DNA of 20,134 nt from Casp-actino8 sp964614655 (lineage in GTDB: Bacteria > Actinomycetota > Acidimicrobiia > Acidimicrobiales > Ilumatobacteraceae): contig CAZTPF010000034.1 of assembly GCA_964614655.1 (NCBI GenBank), positions 1-20,134 of the forward strand, written 5' to 3'. Position numbers and translations under genes: made by a program. Positions within the stretch are counted from its first letter, which is position 1, and each line of letters opens with the position of its first letter. Of the stretch, positions 13,493-20,134 are shown piece after piece. Under the pieces are notes generated by a model that was given only the letters and a program-made list of their open reading frames with translations, had not been told where the DNA came from and did no database searches.

Positions 13493-15274
13493 GGACAGCG
13501 CCAAACCCGACAACGAGCCCTCGGCTCGCCAGTCCTCCAGCACCTTGACGAAGGCCACCGGGCCGGCTCCGTAGCTGCCGTTCTGCAGGCTGCGAGCGGC
13601 TGGCTGGCCTTCGTTGTTGTAGTAGCCGGGCGTACAGGCCTCGAGATACTTCACGTTCATCTGCGAGAGGCGCACGATCGTCTGCACCCATTCCTCTTCG
13701 GCCTCAGGAGTGGCTTCGATCCGCGTGATCCCGCGACTCTGCGCTTCCGACAACAGATACGCCAAGTGCTTGCTCTGCTCGTTCAACATGTGCGGAAAGT
13801 TCACGGTGAACCCCGACTGGATGTTGCTCACCACGAAGCAGTTCGGGAAGCCGACACTGTGAAAGCCGTGCAGGGTGCGGGCACCGTCAGCCCATGCGTC
13901 GGTGAGGCTCACACCGTCACGGCCGTACACCTCGTATCCGGAACGTCGGGTGTACTCGGTCCCGACTTCGAAGCCGGTCGCATAGATCAGGCAGTCGATC
14001 TCGTACTCGACGTCGCCCACCACGACTGAGTTCTCGGTGATCCGGTCGACACCTTGGCCGTCGGTGTCGACCAGGGTGACGTTCGGACGGTTGAAGGTCT
14101 GCAGATACTCGTCGTGGAAACAAGGACGCTTGCAGAACTGCCGATACCACGGCTTCAGCGCTTCGGCCACCTGCGGATCGCTCACGATCTCGTCGACCCG
14201 TGAGCGAATCTGGTTCATCTTCTCGAAGTCGGCCAGTTCGAGATTGCGCGCCAATCCATCGGCCGACAGATCGGGCGACGACTCCTTACGGAGTCTGATC
14301 AGGAGATTGCCGATGATGTCGGTCCAGCCGTCGTTCACCAGATCGACCTCGGCGAAACCACCCGAGACCAAGGCATTGAAGTTGTCCATCCGCTCCTGCT
14401 GCCAACCGGGTTCGAGCGAGTCGGCCCAGTCGGGGTCGGTGGGCCGGTTGTTGCGAACGTCGATCGACGACGGCGTGCGCTGGAACACGAAGAGTTGCTT
14501 GGCGTGCTCGCCGAGGTGCGGAACGCATTGCACCGCAGTCGCCCCCGTGCCGATGATGCCCACTCGCTTGTCGGCCAGTTTCGTGAGACCACCGTTCGAC
14601 GAACCGCCCGTGTATTCGTAGTCCCATCGGCTCGTGTGGAAGGAATGCCCGGCGAACGATTCGACGCCGGGAATACCCGGAAGTTTCGGCCGATGCAGCG
14701 GCCCGTTGGCCATGATCACGAAACGAGCACGCATCTGGTCACCGCGATTGGTGGAGATGATCCATCTCGTGTCGTCCTCGTCCCAGCGAATCTCGGTCAC
14801 CTCGGTCTGGAAACACGCGTTGCGATACAGATCGAAATGTCGTCCGATCGCCTGACTGTGAGCGAGGATCTCGGGCGCCTTCGAATACTTCTCGGTCGGG
14901 ATGTAGCCGATCTCTTCCAAGAGCGGCAGGTAGATGTACGACTCGACGTCGCACGCGGCTCCGGGATACCGATTCCAGTACCAGGTGCCGCCGAAGTCGC
15001 CGCCCTTCTCGATCACGCGAATGTCGTCGACCCCGGCTTCGCGCAAGCGGGCACCGGCCAAGAGACCGCCGAAACCACCGCCCACGATCACCACGTCGAT
15101 CTCGTCGAACAGCGGACCTCGCTCCTCCCGAGCCACGTAGGGATCCTCGAGATAGTGCGCGAACTGTCCGGCGATCTCGACGTACTGCTCGTTGCCGTCG
15201 GCGCGCACGCGCTTGTCGCGCTCCGATCGGTACTTGTCGCGTAAGCCGTCGGGATCGAAGTCGATCGTCGTCAT
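13490..15274 (-). CDS. Type I Baeyer-Villiger monooxygenase (flavoprotein)
   Basis: 594 residues. FAD- and NADPH-dependent insertion of oxygen next to a ketone, giving an ester or lactone. FAD Rossmann motif VIVGGGFGG (62-70), GGTWYWNRYPGAACDVES (95-112), the BVMO fingerprint FAGHSFHTSRWD (207-218, the FxGxxxHxxxW-P/D form), NADPH motif IIGTGATA (240-247) and catalytic-type Arg381 in CKRP are all present. The ~45-residue N-terminal extension with LRDKYRSERDKR and length near 600 match the long subgroup of cyclopentadecanone and steroid monooxygenases rather than ~540-residue cyclohexanone monooxygenases. The substrate is therefore likely a bulky or cyclic ketone (inference). ATG preceded by GGGGG (15281-15285). 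It follows the phosphotransferase gene by 46 bp with a hairpin between. Confidence 0.95.
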   Translation of the reverse strand: MTTIDFDPDGLRDKYRSERDKRVRADGNEQYVEIAGQFAHYLEDPYVAREERGPLFDEIDVVIVGGGFGGLLAGARLREAGVDDIRVIEKGGDFGGTWYWNRYPGAACDVESYIYLPLLEEIGYIPTEKYSKAPEILAHSQAIGRHFDLYRNACFQTEVTEIRWDEDDTRWIISTNRGDQMRARFVIMANGPLHRPKLPGIPGVESFAGHSFHTSRWDYEYTGGSSNGGLTKLADKRVGIIGTGATAVQCVPHLGEHAKQLFVFQRTPSSIDVRNNRPTDPDWADSLEPGWQQERMDNFNALVSGGFAEVDLVNDGWTDIIGNLLIRLRKESSPDLSADGLARNLELADFEKMNQIRSRVDEIVSDPQVAEALKPWYRQFCKRPCFHDEYLQTFNRPNVTLVDTDGQGVDRITENSVVVGDVEYEIDCLIYATGFEVGTEYTRRSGYEVYGRDGVSLTDAWADGARTLHGFHSVGFPNCFVVSNIQSGFTVNFPHMLNEQSKHLAYLLSEAQSRGITRIEATPEAEEEWVQTIVRLSQMNVKYLEACTPGYYNNEGQPAARSLQNGSYGAGPVAFVKVLEDWRAEGSLSGLALS

Positions 15275-15294
15275 GTCGTACCCCCAGTCACGAC

Positions 15295-15314
15295 CCGGCT
15301 CGGGATCGAGCCGG
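15295..15314. other. 8-bp GC-rich hairpin in spacer between phosphotransferase and monooxygenase
   Basis: Arms CCGGCTCG and CGAGCCGG form a perfect stem with loop GGAT. It lies inside the 46-bp intergenic spacer of a probable minus-strand operon, 10 bases upstream of the monooxygenase GGGGG site. No T-run. Possible processing or partial-termination element that sets unequal expression. Confidence 0.55.
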
Positions 15315-15320
15315 ACACCC

Positions 15321-16433
15321 CTACATGGACGTCAATAATGTCAGCGAATCGAGTTCGAGGCACTGCTGGCCGTATTGGCTGGCCATCCGGACGAACAGAT
15401 CGTCGCCCCGCTCGGTTCGGGCCGCCATCGACGTGGCCAACACCGTGATGGCCAGACCCCAGAACGATCCGAATCGGTAGTCGCGCCAGCAGGTCTCGGC
15501 GTCGTAGGCGATCCCGGTCGCCGTCAACTGGCGTCGATATTCCTCCACCAGGTCACGTTCGATCGCGGCCCGACGGTCGGGGTCGCAGCTGCTGGCGATC
15601 ACGTAGGCCACGTCGACCATGCCCAGCCCCTCGTTGGCGGTCTGCCAATCGACCACCACGATGGGCGGTGCGTCCGCCTCGCGCGCGAACAAGAAGTTGT
15701 CGGGTCGGAAGTCGTAGTGGGCAAGCGTGAGTGGCGTACCGGTGCCTTGGGCCCAACGCTTCACGTTCTGGCCGAAGCTCTCGCAGATTCCGACGATCGA
15801 TGCATCGAGACGAGAACCGAGACGATCGAGGAAGGCCGGCAACAACATCGAATAGATCATCTGCAGAGCGTCGGACCGCTCGTCGATCGTGGTCTGTGCA
15901 GGTGCCGACTGGGCGAGCGTCGTGTCTCCCCATCGAGGTGCGTGCAACTTCACGGCCTGTTCGATCGCCAACGCCGTCTCGTCGGCATTCAGTCCGACGA
16001 AGTGATCACCCTGCTCGGAGCCCGACAGGTCTTCCATGATCAAGCAGAAACCTTGTTCTTCCATGCTCAGCGCTGCGTGGTAGCAGTGCGGTGCACGTAC
16101 GTCGACCGTGTGCGCGAGGTTGCGGTAGAAGTTCCATTCGGTCACGTACGCACTGCCGCCGAAGCCGGTCGCCCGTGCCGTTTCGTCCGGCGACGGGAAC
16201 TTGCCCATGATCGTCGCTGGACGACCTTCCGGCCGATCCCAACCGAGCGCGAATCGCGCGTTGCAACCCGTCTGGCCGGTACCGACGTAACCGGCGAACT
16301 CACACGTCTGCAACACCGCGCCTTGCGACAACCCGGCTGCATCGAGAACCGCTCGCATCCATTCGGTCTCGATGGCTTCGGGGTCACTGCGGATGCCGAG
16401 ATGATCGGGGAACTGAGGCGTGGTGTCAGTCAC
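15321..16433 (-). CDS. APH/choline-kinase-like phosphotransferase
   Basis: 370 residues of the aminoglycoside-phosphotransferase-like kinase fold. MGKFP supplies the ATP-binding Lys78, and SAYVTEWNFYRNL the paired Glu99. The Brenner-type catalytic loop AHYDFRPDNFLF (238-249) has catalytic Asp241 and Asn246, and VVVDWQTANEGLGMVDVAY (259-277) has the metal-binding Asp262 in place of DFG. All kinase essentials are kept. In Actinomycetota such proteins often lie among lipid or steroid catabolism genes and probably phosphorylate a small hydroxylated metabolite rather than an antibiotic; the substrate is unknown. GTG start; no better in-frame start is near. It probably shares a transcript with the downstream monooxygenase. 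Confidence 0.88.
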   Translation of the reverse strand: MTDTTPQFPDHLGIRSDPEAIETEWMRAVLDAAGLSQGAVLQTCEFAGYVGTGQTGCNARFALGWDRPEGRPATIMGKFPSPDETARATGFGGSAYVTEWNFYRNLAHTVDVRAPHCYHAALSMEEQGFCLIMEDLSGSEQGDHFVGLNADETALAIEQAVKLHAPRWGDTTLAQSAPAQTTIDERSDALQMIYSMLLPAFLDRLGSRLDASIVGICESFGQNVKRWAQGTGTPLTLAHYDFRPDNFLFAREADAPPIVVVDWQTANEGLGMVDVAYVIASSCDPDRRAAIERDLVEEYRRQLTATGIAYDAETCWRDYRFGSFWGLAITVLATSMAARTERGDDLFVRMASQYGQQCLELDSLTLLTSM

Positions 16434-16440
16434 GTTTCGG

Positions 16441-16467
16441 ACGATAGTCCCCGGTCAGGATCGTCAA
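16441..16467 (-). promoter_or_regulatory. Putative promoter of phosphotransferase-monooxygenase operon
   Basis: On the minus strand TTGACG (16467-16462) and TATCGT (16446-16441) are separated by 15 bases. The -10 ends seven bases before the GTG at 16433, so the mRNA would be leaderless or nearly so. The spacing is two bases short of optimum. Confidence 0.45.
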
Positions 16468-16510
16468 GTCATTCTCAATACGGGAAATTCGAAACATTTC
16501 GCGAACTCGT

Positions 16511-16523
16511 ACGGTTGTACCGT
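16511..16523. promoter_or_regulatory. Small inverted repeat upstream of subtilase
   Basis: ACGGT-TGT-ACCGT, 26 bp before the subtilase start and within the divergent promoter region shared with the phosphotransferase. It may be an operator, or contain the TACCGT -10 of the subtilase; short enough to be chance. Confidence 0.25.
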
Positions 16524-16537
16524 CGGAACACGAAAGC

Positions 16538-16543
16538 GGAGGT
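16538..16543 (+). promoter_or_regulatory. Shine-Dalgarno GGAGGT deciding the subtilase start
   Basis: A perfect GGAGGT lies five bases before GTG 16549. The frame is open back to 16420, but that start would lie inside the divergent gene and lacks a signal peptide at its N-terminus. Confidence 0.8.
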
Positions 16544-16548
16544 CACGA

Positions 16549-19032
16549 GTGAGAATCATCGGCACGACGACGAGGAACGCAAGGAAGGCGCTCCGCTCGT
16601 TCGTCGCCGTCACCGCTCTGTTCACGGCCGTCGGATCGACACTCGCCACGACCCCCGCGTCCGCATCCGAACTGAGTATCTCGATCGTCTCGGACGACAC
16701 CTCGTCCGTCGATCCGGTCGATCGACTGATCGTTCGCCGACACACCGGACAGACGAGCGAAGCGGCGCGAACGTTCCTCGCCGACCAGTACGGCGTCGAG
16801 ACCGATTCTCCGGTGGTGATCGGGAATCGATTCGAAATCCTGGATCTCGACGGCTCGATCACCTTCGCAGACGCGCTTGCTCTGGCCGACGAGCTCATGG
16901 CACGACGTCTCGTCGAGAGTGCCGAACCCGATCTGGTACGCGTGTCGACCGCCGTTCCGACCGATCCGCGCTACTCCGAGCAGTGGTACCTCCAGACTCC
17001 CGCTCCGAGCACTCAAGGCATCGACCTGCCGAGTGCATGGGACGTCACCCGTGGCTCGGCGAACGTCGTCGTCGCCGTGATCGACACCGGGCGACTCGAC
17101 CATCCCGAACTGTCGGGACGTCTGGTCGACGGCTACGACTTCGTGTCGCAGACGAAGAACAGCAAGGACGGTGACGGCTGGGACCCCGACGAGACCGACG
17201 TCGGCGACTGGTCCGAATCCGACGACCCTCTCTACACCTGCACGGTGGGAGACCCGTTCAAACCGAGTTCGTGGCACGGAACGCACGTGTCGGGCATCGT
17301 GGCCGCCAACGACGACAACTCGGTCGGCATCACCGGTGTCGCGCCGAACGTCAGAGTGCAACACGTCCGAGTGCTCGGCACGTGTGGTGGACGCACGTCC
17401 GACGAAGCAGTGGCCATTCGCTGGGCGGCTGGCCTCCCGGTCGACGGTGTTCCGCTCAACCCCACGCCGGCGAAGGTCATCAACTTGAGCCTCGGCTCGC
17501 AGACCGCCTGCGCGGCGGTCGAACAGGCTGCCATCAACGATGCCGTCGCCGCCGGCGTCACGATCGTGGTCGCAGCCGGTAACGCCGGACTCGATCTCGA
17601 CACCAACGACTTCGCCCCGTCGAAGTGCGACAACGTGATCAGCGTGGCTGCTCTGCGCTACGACGGAAGTCGGGCGTCGTACACGAACTACGGATCGAGC
17701 GTCGACGTCGCCGCACCTGGCGGTCCAGGCGGAATTCTGTCGCTGTCGAATGGCGGAACCCGCACCGCCGATTCGTCGTGGACCTACGGCTACAAACAAG
17801 GCACGAGCATGTCGACCCCGATCGTGTCGGGTATCGCCGCGCTGATTCTGTCGGTGAACCCGAACCTGACGCCGGCCCAAGTGGAGGCGATCATCGAGTC
17901 GTCGGCTCGCCCCTTCCCCACCGGTGTGAGCACCCCGTGTTCGAGCAATCCGTCCGACACGTTCCACTGCGGATCGGGAATCGCCGATGCCGGCGCGGCG
18001 TTGCGACTGGCCGCGCAGCAGCTCCCGCAGAATTCCACACCGTCGACTCGCCTCGGTTCGGCCGGTGACCGCTTCTCGACCAACCTCGCCGTCGAGGCAC
18101 TCGCCGATCGCACCGACGTGATCCTCGTGAGCGGCTCGGTGTATCCCGACGGTCTCGCCGCCTCGGCTCTCGCCAAACAGGAGAACGCCGACATCGTGCT
18201 GGTTCCTCCGACCGGGCTCGGCTCCGCGCAGATCACCGCCATCGTGAACGAGAATCCGCAGACGGTGTGGATCCTCGGCGGTCCTCAAGCCGTTCCCACG
18301 TCGGTCGAGACACAACTCACCACCGCGACGTCCCTCGGCGGGGCCGGAATCGATGCCTCCCGTATCGAACGGGTCTTCGGTGCCACGCGTTACGACACCG
18401 CGGTCGAAGTGTCCAAGCGCATCGACACGATCGCCTTCCTGGCCGCGCAACGGACCGCCATCGTCGTGCGCGGCGACAGTTTCGCCGATGCCGTCATCGC
18501 CGGACCGGCGGCCTTCGGAATCAGTGGTGGCATCGGTTCGCATCCGGTGTTCCTCGTGAACCGCGACACGATTCCTGCGGGAGTGGTCGAGCAACTCCGT
18601 ATCCGTCAGATCACGAACGTTCTCGTCGTGGGCGGTACCTCGGTGGTGTCGGAAGCCGTGCGACTCGGCATCCAGTCGCTCGGAATCAACACCACTCGCG
18701 TCGCCGGACCCGATCGTTACGCAACAGCCGCCGCGCTCGGACAACTTCTCATCACACCGATTCAGCTCGGTGGTTTCGGCTGGAACGCCGGCGACGTGGC
18801 CCTCGTCGACATCTCCGATCCGTCACTCGGTTTCGACGCCATCTCGGCCGTCGGCACTCTCGGCCCGACCCGTCGCATCCTCCTCGGTGTCACCCCCCTG
18901 CGACTTCCGGCGTCGACCGCCACCTACTTGGCCACGCTCACCGATCTCACGACTCGGTTCACGGTCATCGGAAGTGCTTCGGCGATCCCCGACTCGGTGA
19001 TCACCGAAGCGGCGCGCGCCCTCGCCTCCTGA
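16549..19032 (+). CDS. Secreted subtilisin-like protease with three CWB2 cell-wall-binding repeats
   Basis: 827 residues, GTG start. Twin-basic N-terminus, hydrophobic core and cleavage near TPASAS/ELS (about residue 40) mark a signal peptide. Residues about 57-135 look like an I9-type propeptide. The S8 protease domain (about 155-490) has the catalytic triad Asp179 (VVAVIDTG), His243 (WHGTHVSG) and Ser420 (GTSMSTP), with oxyanion Asn345 (VAAGN), so it should be active. Residues 501-827 hold three putative cell-wall-binding repeat 2 (PF04122-type) units starting RLGSAGDRFSTNLA, RVFGATRYDTAVE and RVAGPDRYATAA, with ILGG, VVGG and VIGS strands. In Firmicutes CWB2 triplets bind anionic wall polymers. 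Here they should hold the protease at the cell surface. Substrate unknown. Confidence 0.95.
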   Translation: MRIIGTTTRNARKALRSFVAVTALFTAVGSTLATTPASASELSISIVSDDTSSVDPVDRLIVRRHTGQTSEAARTFLADQYGVETDSPVVIGNRFEILDLDGSITFADALALADELMARRLVESAEPDLVRVSTAVPTDPRYSEQWYLQTPAPSTQGIDLPSAWDVTRGSANVVVAVIDTGRLDHPELSGRLVDGYDFVSQTKNSKDGDGWDPDETDVGDWSESDDPLYTCTVGDPFKPSSWHGTHVSGIVAANDDNSVGITGVAPNVRVQHVRVLGTCGGRTSDEAVAIRWAAGLPVDGVPLNPTPAKVINLSLGSQTACAAVEQAAINDAVAAGVTIVVAAGNAGLDLDTNDFAPSKCDNVISVAALRYDGSRASYTNYGSSVDVAAPGGPGGILSLSNGGTRTADSSWTYGYKQGTSMSTPIVSGIAALILSVNPNLTPAQVEAIIESSARPFPTGVSTPCSSNPSDTFHCGSGIADAGAALRLAAQQLPQNSTPSTRLGSAGDRFSTNLAVEALADRTDVILVSGSVYPDGLAASALAKQENADIVLVPPTGLGSAQITAIVNENPQTVWILGGPQAVPTSVETQLTTATSLGGAGIDASRIERVFGATRYDTAVEVSKRIDTIAFLAAQRTAIVVRGDSFADAVIAGPAAFGISGGIGSHPVFLVNRDTIPAGVVEQLRIRQITNVLVVGGTSVVSEAVRLGIQSLGINTTRVAGPDRYATAAALGQLLITPIQLGGFGWNAGDVALVDISDPSLGFDAISAVGTLGPTRRILLGVTPLRLPASTATYLATLTDLTTRFTVIGSASAIPDSVITEAARALAS

Positions 19033-19047
19033 TCACCGACACCCGTC

Positions 19048-19377
19048 TCAGGGAGCCGGACGGTGCAGCAGAACCGACGCCAGGGTGACTCGCAACGACC
19101 CGTCGGACACTTCTCCCGCGCCGTCGGCCACCAGTGAGTAGTCGTCGTACTCGTCGGCTGGCGCCGACACCGGTGGCCACAGGAGAGTGACTCGATCGTC
19201 GACGGCCATCCGGTCCTTCACCGACTGACTGGCCGTCGGAACGCTCACCACCGGTCCGTCGACCTCGAACCGATGGGCGACCGCATGCACACCGCCGTCG
19301 CGCACGGTCAGCACGTAGACGAAGTCACGACCGCCGAGACGTTCGTCGACCCGCGCCGGATCGACACGGACGCTCAC
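19048..19377 (-). CDS. Small PNPOx-like split-barrel flavin-binding protein
   Basis: 109 residues from GTG 19377. The sequence DFVYVLTVRDGGVHAVAHRF followed by DRMAVDDRVTLLWPP and YSLVADGAGEV follows the pyridoxamine 5'-phosphate oxidase-like split-barrel pattern of short actinobacterial proteins, which bind FMN, F420 or haem. GTG 19377 overlaps the nitroreductase stop as GTGA, a typical coupled start; a GTG at 19392 would give five more residues and a longer overlap. It forms a two-gene unit with the nitroreductase, so a shared flavin redox task is likely. It converges on the subtilase gene with 15 bp between stops. Confidence 0.72.
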   Translation of the reverse strand: MSVRVDPARVDERLGGRDFVYVLTVRDGGVHAVAHRFEVDGPVVSVPTASQSVKDRMAVDDRVTLLWPPVSAPADEYDDYSLVADGAGEVSDGSLRVTLASVLLHRPAP

Positions 19378-20051
19378 CGATGCGAACCCCACGAGTCGAG
19401 ATGGACCAATTGGTCGGAGTCGAGTCGGTGAGCCGGCTTGAAATCGTCGCCGGTGTAGTACGCCACCGGGAGGAGAGCCGTCTGCGTCCAGTCGTCAGGG
19501 ATACCGAGCAACGACGCGACCTCTTTTTCGTGGAAGAGGTGAATCGTCGTCCACGCCGTGCCGAGACCGCGGGCGCGTAACGCCAGCATGAAACTCCAGG
19601 CCGCCGGGAGAATCGAACCGTACGTGCTCGCCTGCGCCACCACCATGGGCACCGACTCGACTCGGCCCTGCACACACGGGATCACGTGTACCGGCACGCG
19701 GTCGAGAACTTCGCCGAGATAGGTGGCCGACTCCATCACTTTGGGCATCACGTGCTCACGAGGGTCACCGGGCGGCAGCGGCGGCGGGTAACCCGATCCG
19801 GACATCACCTCGGCGCCCCGCCGATACGCATCGGCGATGGCGGCCCGCTTGTCGGGATCGGTCACCACGACGAACGACCAGTTCTGAGCATTCGTGCCCG
19901 TCGGCGCCTGGAAGGCGATGTCGATGCACTCGCGCACCACCTCGATCTCGACCGGACGCTCGAGGTCGAGTCGCTTCCGCACCGATCGGGTGGTGGTCAG
20001 CAATTTGTCGGCCGACGCTCGATCGATCCCTGGTACCTGTCGTCCCGCCAC
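19374..20051 (-). CDS. Nitroreductase-family FMN oxidoreductase
   Basis: 225 residues. FMN-dependent, NAD(P)H-using reductase fold. TTRSVRKRL (20-28) is the phosphate-binding Arg motif, AFQAPTGTNAQNWSFVVV (46-63) the flavin-contacting block, and LRARGLGTAWTT near residue 165 the C-terminal FMN motif. The length is ordinary for the family. Natural substrate unknown; members reduce nitroaromatics, quinones or enones, or act in F420- or steroid-linked pathways. GTG start with an AGGGGAGG site (20056-20063). The start codon is inside a 6-bp hairpin. A perfect inverted repeat 50-75 bp upstream may be its operator. Coupled to the PNPOx-like gene downstream. Confidence 0.92.
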   Translation of the reverse strand: MAGRQVPGIDRASADKLLTTTRSVRKRLDLERPVEIEVVRECIDIAFQAPTGTNAQNWSFVVVTDPDKRAAIADAYRRGAEVMSGSGYPPPLPPGDPREHVMPKVMESATYLGEVLDRVPVHVIPCVQGRVESVPMVVAQASTYGSILPAAWSFMLALRARGLGTAWTTIHLFHEKEVASLLGIPDDWTQTALLPVAYYTGDDFKPAHRLDSDQLVHLDSWGSHR

Positions 20052-20056
20052 GGGAC
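20042..20056 (-). promoter_or_regulatory. Hairpin enclosing the nitroreductase start codon
   Basis: GTCCCG and CGGGAC pair perfectly around a three-base loop. The GTG start (20051-20049) spans the stem-loop boundary and one arm touches the edge of the ribosome-binding site. It could limit translation initiation. Confidence 0.45.
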
Positions 20057-20088
20057 CTCCCCTCGTTCGTTCGACCGCAGTCTCCCAT

Positions 20089-20134
20089 GCCCGTCGACCC
20101 CTCGGACAATTCCCGACTTGTCCGATCGGATTTT
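20089..20134 (+). CDS. Possible start of a divergent gene, truncated by window edge
   Basis: ATG 20089 opens a frame without stop to the window end (MPVDPSDNSRLVRSDF). There is no Shine-Dalgarno, it is only 16 codons and it overlaps the inverted repeat at 20102-20125. It would be leaderless or a chance frame; no function can be assigned. Confidence 0.22.
20102..20125. promoter_or_regulatory. Perfect 8-bp inverted repeat, operator-like, upstream of nitroreductase
   Basis: TCGGACAA and TTGTCCGA are separated by eight bases; a second palindrome TCCGATCGGA (20121-20130) overlaps the right arm. Arm length and 24-bp span suit a dimeric repressor such as a TetR or MarR protein. As RNA it would be a stem followed by ATCGGATTTT, so a plus-strand terminator is the alternative. 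Confidence 0.45.

Noticed and set aside
15321..16433. Aminoglycoside resistance gene
   Set aside because: Only the general APH fold is shared. No substrate-specific resistance motifs are recognised, and the neighbours are metabolic, not resistance or mobile genes.
16420..16548. Subtilase start at 16420
   Set aside because: It overlaps the start of the divergent phosphotransferase and lacks a signal peptide at the N-terminus. GTG 16549 has GGAGGT and a clean signal sequence.
15375..17174. 599-codon open frame on the plus strand over the phosphotransferase
   Set aside because: It is antisense to a gene with intact kinase motifs and then runs out of frame into the subtilase. The translation is Arg-rich without any domain.
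16543..18744. 733-codon open frame on the minus strand over the subtilase
   Set aside because: The opposite strand encodes the full catalytic triad and CWB2 repeats. The antisense product is His/Arg/Gly-rich filler typical of GC-rich shadow frames.
19033..19047. Terminator between subtilase and PNPOx-like gene
   Set aside because: Only 15 bp separate the stops and I find no stem with a T-run there.

Overview
This is a GC-rich, densely coded bacterial window with many GTG starts, 1-4 nt gene overlaps and several probable leaderless transcripts. The two-subunit methylmalonyl-CoA mutase, Baeyer-Villiger monooxygenase, LipQ-like esterase, nitroreductase/PNPOx pair and subtilase with CWB2 repeats point to a high-GC Actinomycetota. 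An Acidimicrobiia/Ilumatobacter-like origin is my inference from family content and codon style, not a computed placement. I saw no rRNA, tRNA, CRISPR array, insertion sequence or integrase, and no stretch over 300 bases without a gene.

Layout. (1) 1-2830, minus strand: methylmalonyl-CoA mutase, small subunit mutA then large subunit mutB, the latter cut by the window edge. (2) 2867-3985, plus: an HSL/LipQ-type esterase interrupted by a 100-N assembly gap. (3) 4065-5994, plus: a tightly coupled signalling operon of membrane histidine kinase, single-domain CheY-like receiver and free-standing HPt protein. (4) 6004-6648, minus: a NarL/LuxR-type response regulator that converges on that operon. 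(5) 6842-11695, plus: four genes joined by three ATGA overlaps, encoding an exported prealbumin-fold surface protein, a GT4 glycosyltransferase, an (alpha/alpha) toroid glycosidase-like protein and a GH130 mannoside phosphorylase-like protein. (6) 11741-13489, plus: a membrane-anchored surface protein with three Cys-paired Ig-like domains and DPxTG repeats. (7) 13490-16433, minus: an APH-like phosphotransferase followed by a type I Baeyer-Villiger monooxygenase. (8) 16549-19032, plus: a secreted subtilase fused to three cell-wall-binding (CWB2) repeats. (9) 19048-20051, minus: a nitroreductase followed by a small PNPOx-like flavin-binding protein. Near the right edge there is a strong inverted repeat and perhaps the start of another gene.

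How it may work together. The centre (4.0-13.5 kb) reads as an envelope/signalling island. Kinase, receiver and HPt are the parts of a His-Asp-His-Asp phosphorelay. The only DNA-binding output nearby is the NarL-type regulator, transcribed divergently from the surface-protein/glycan operon, so the most economical hypothesis is a split phosphorelay controlling that operon. This is inference from gene order. The two flanks carry acyl-CoA and ketone/flavin oxidation metabolism with no visible mechanistic link to the centre.
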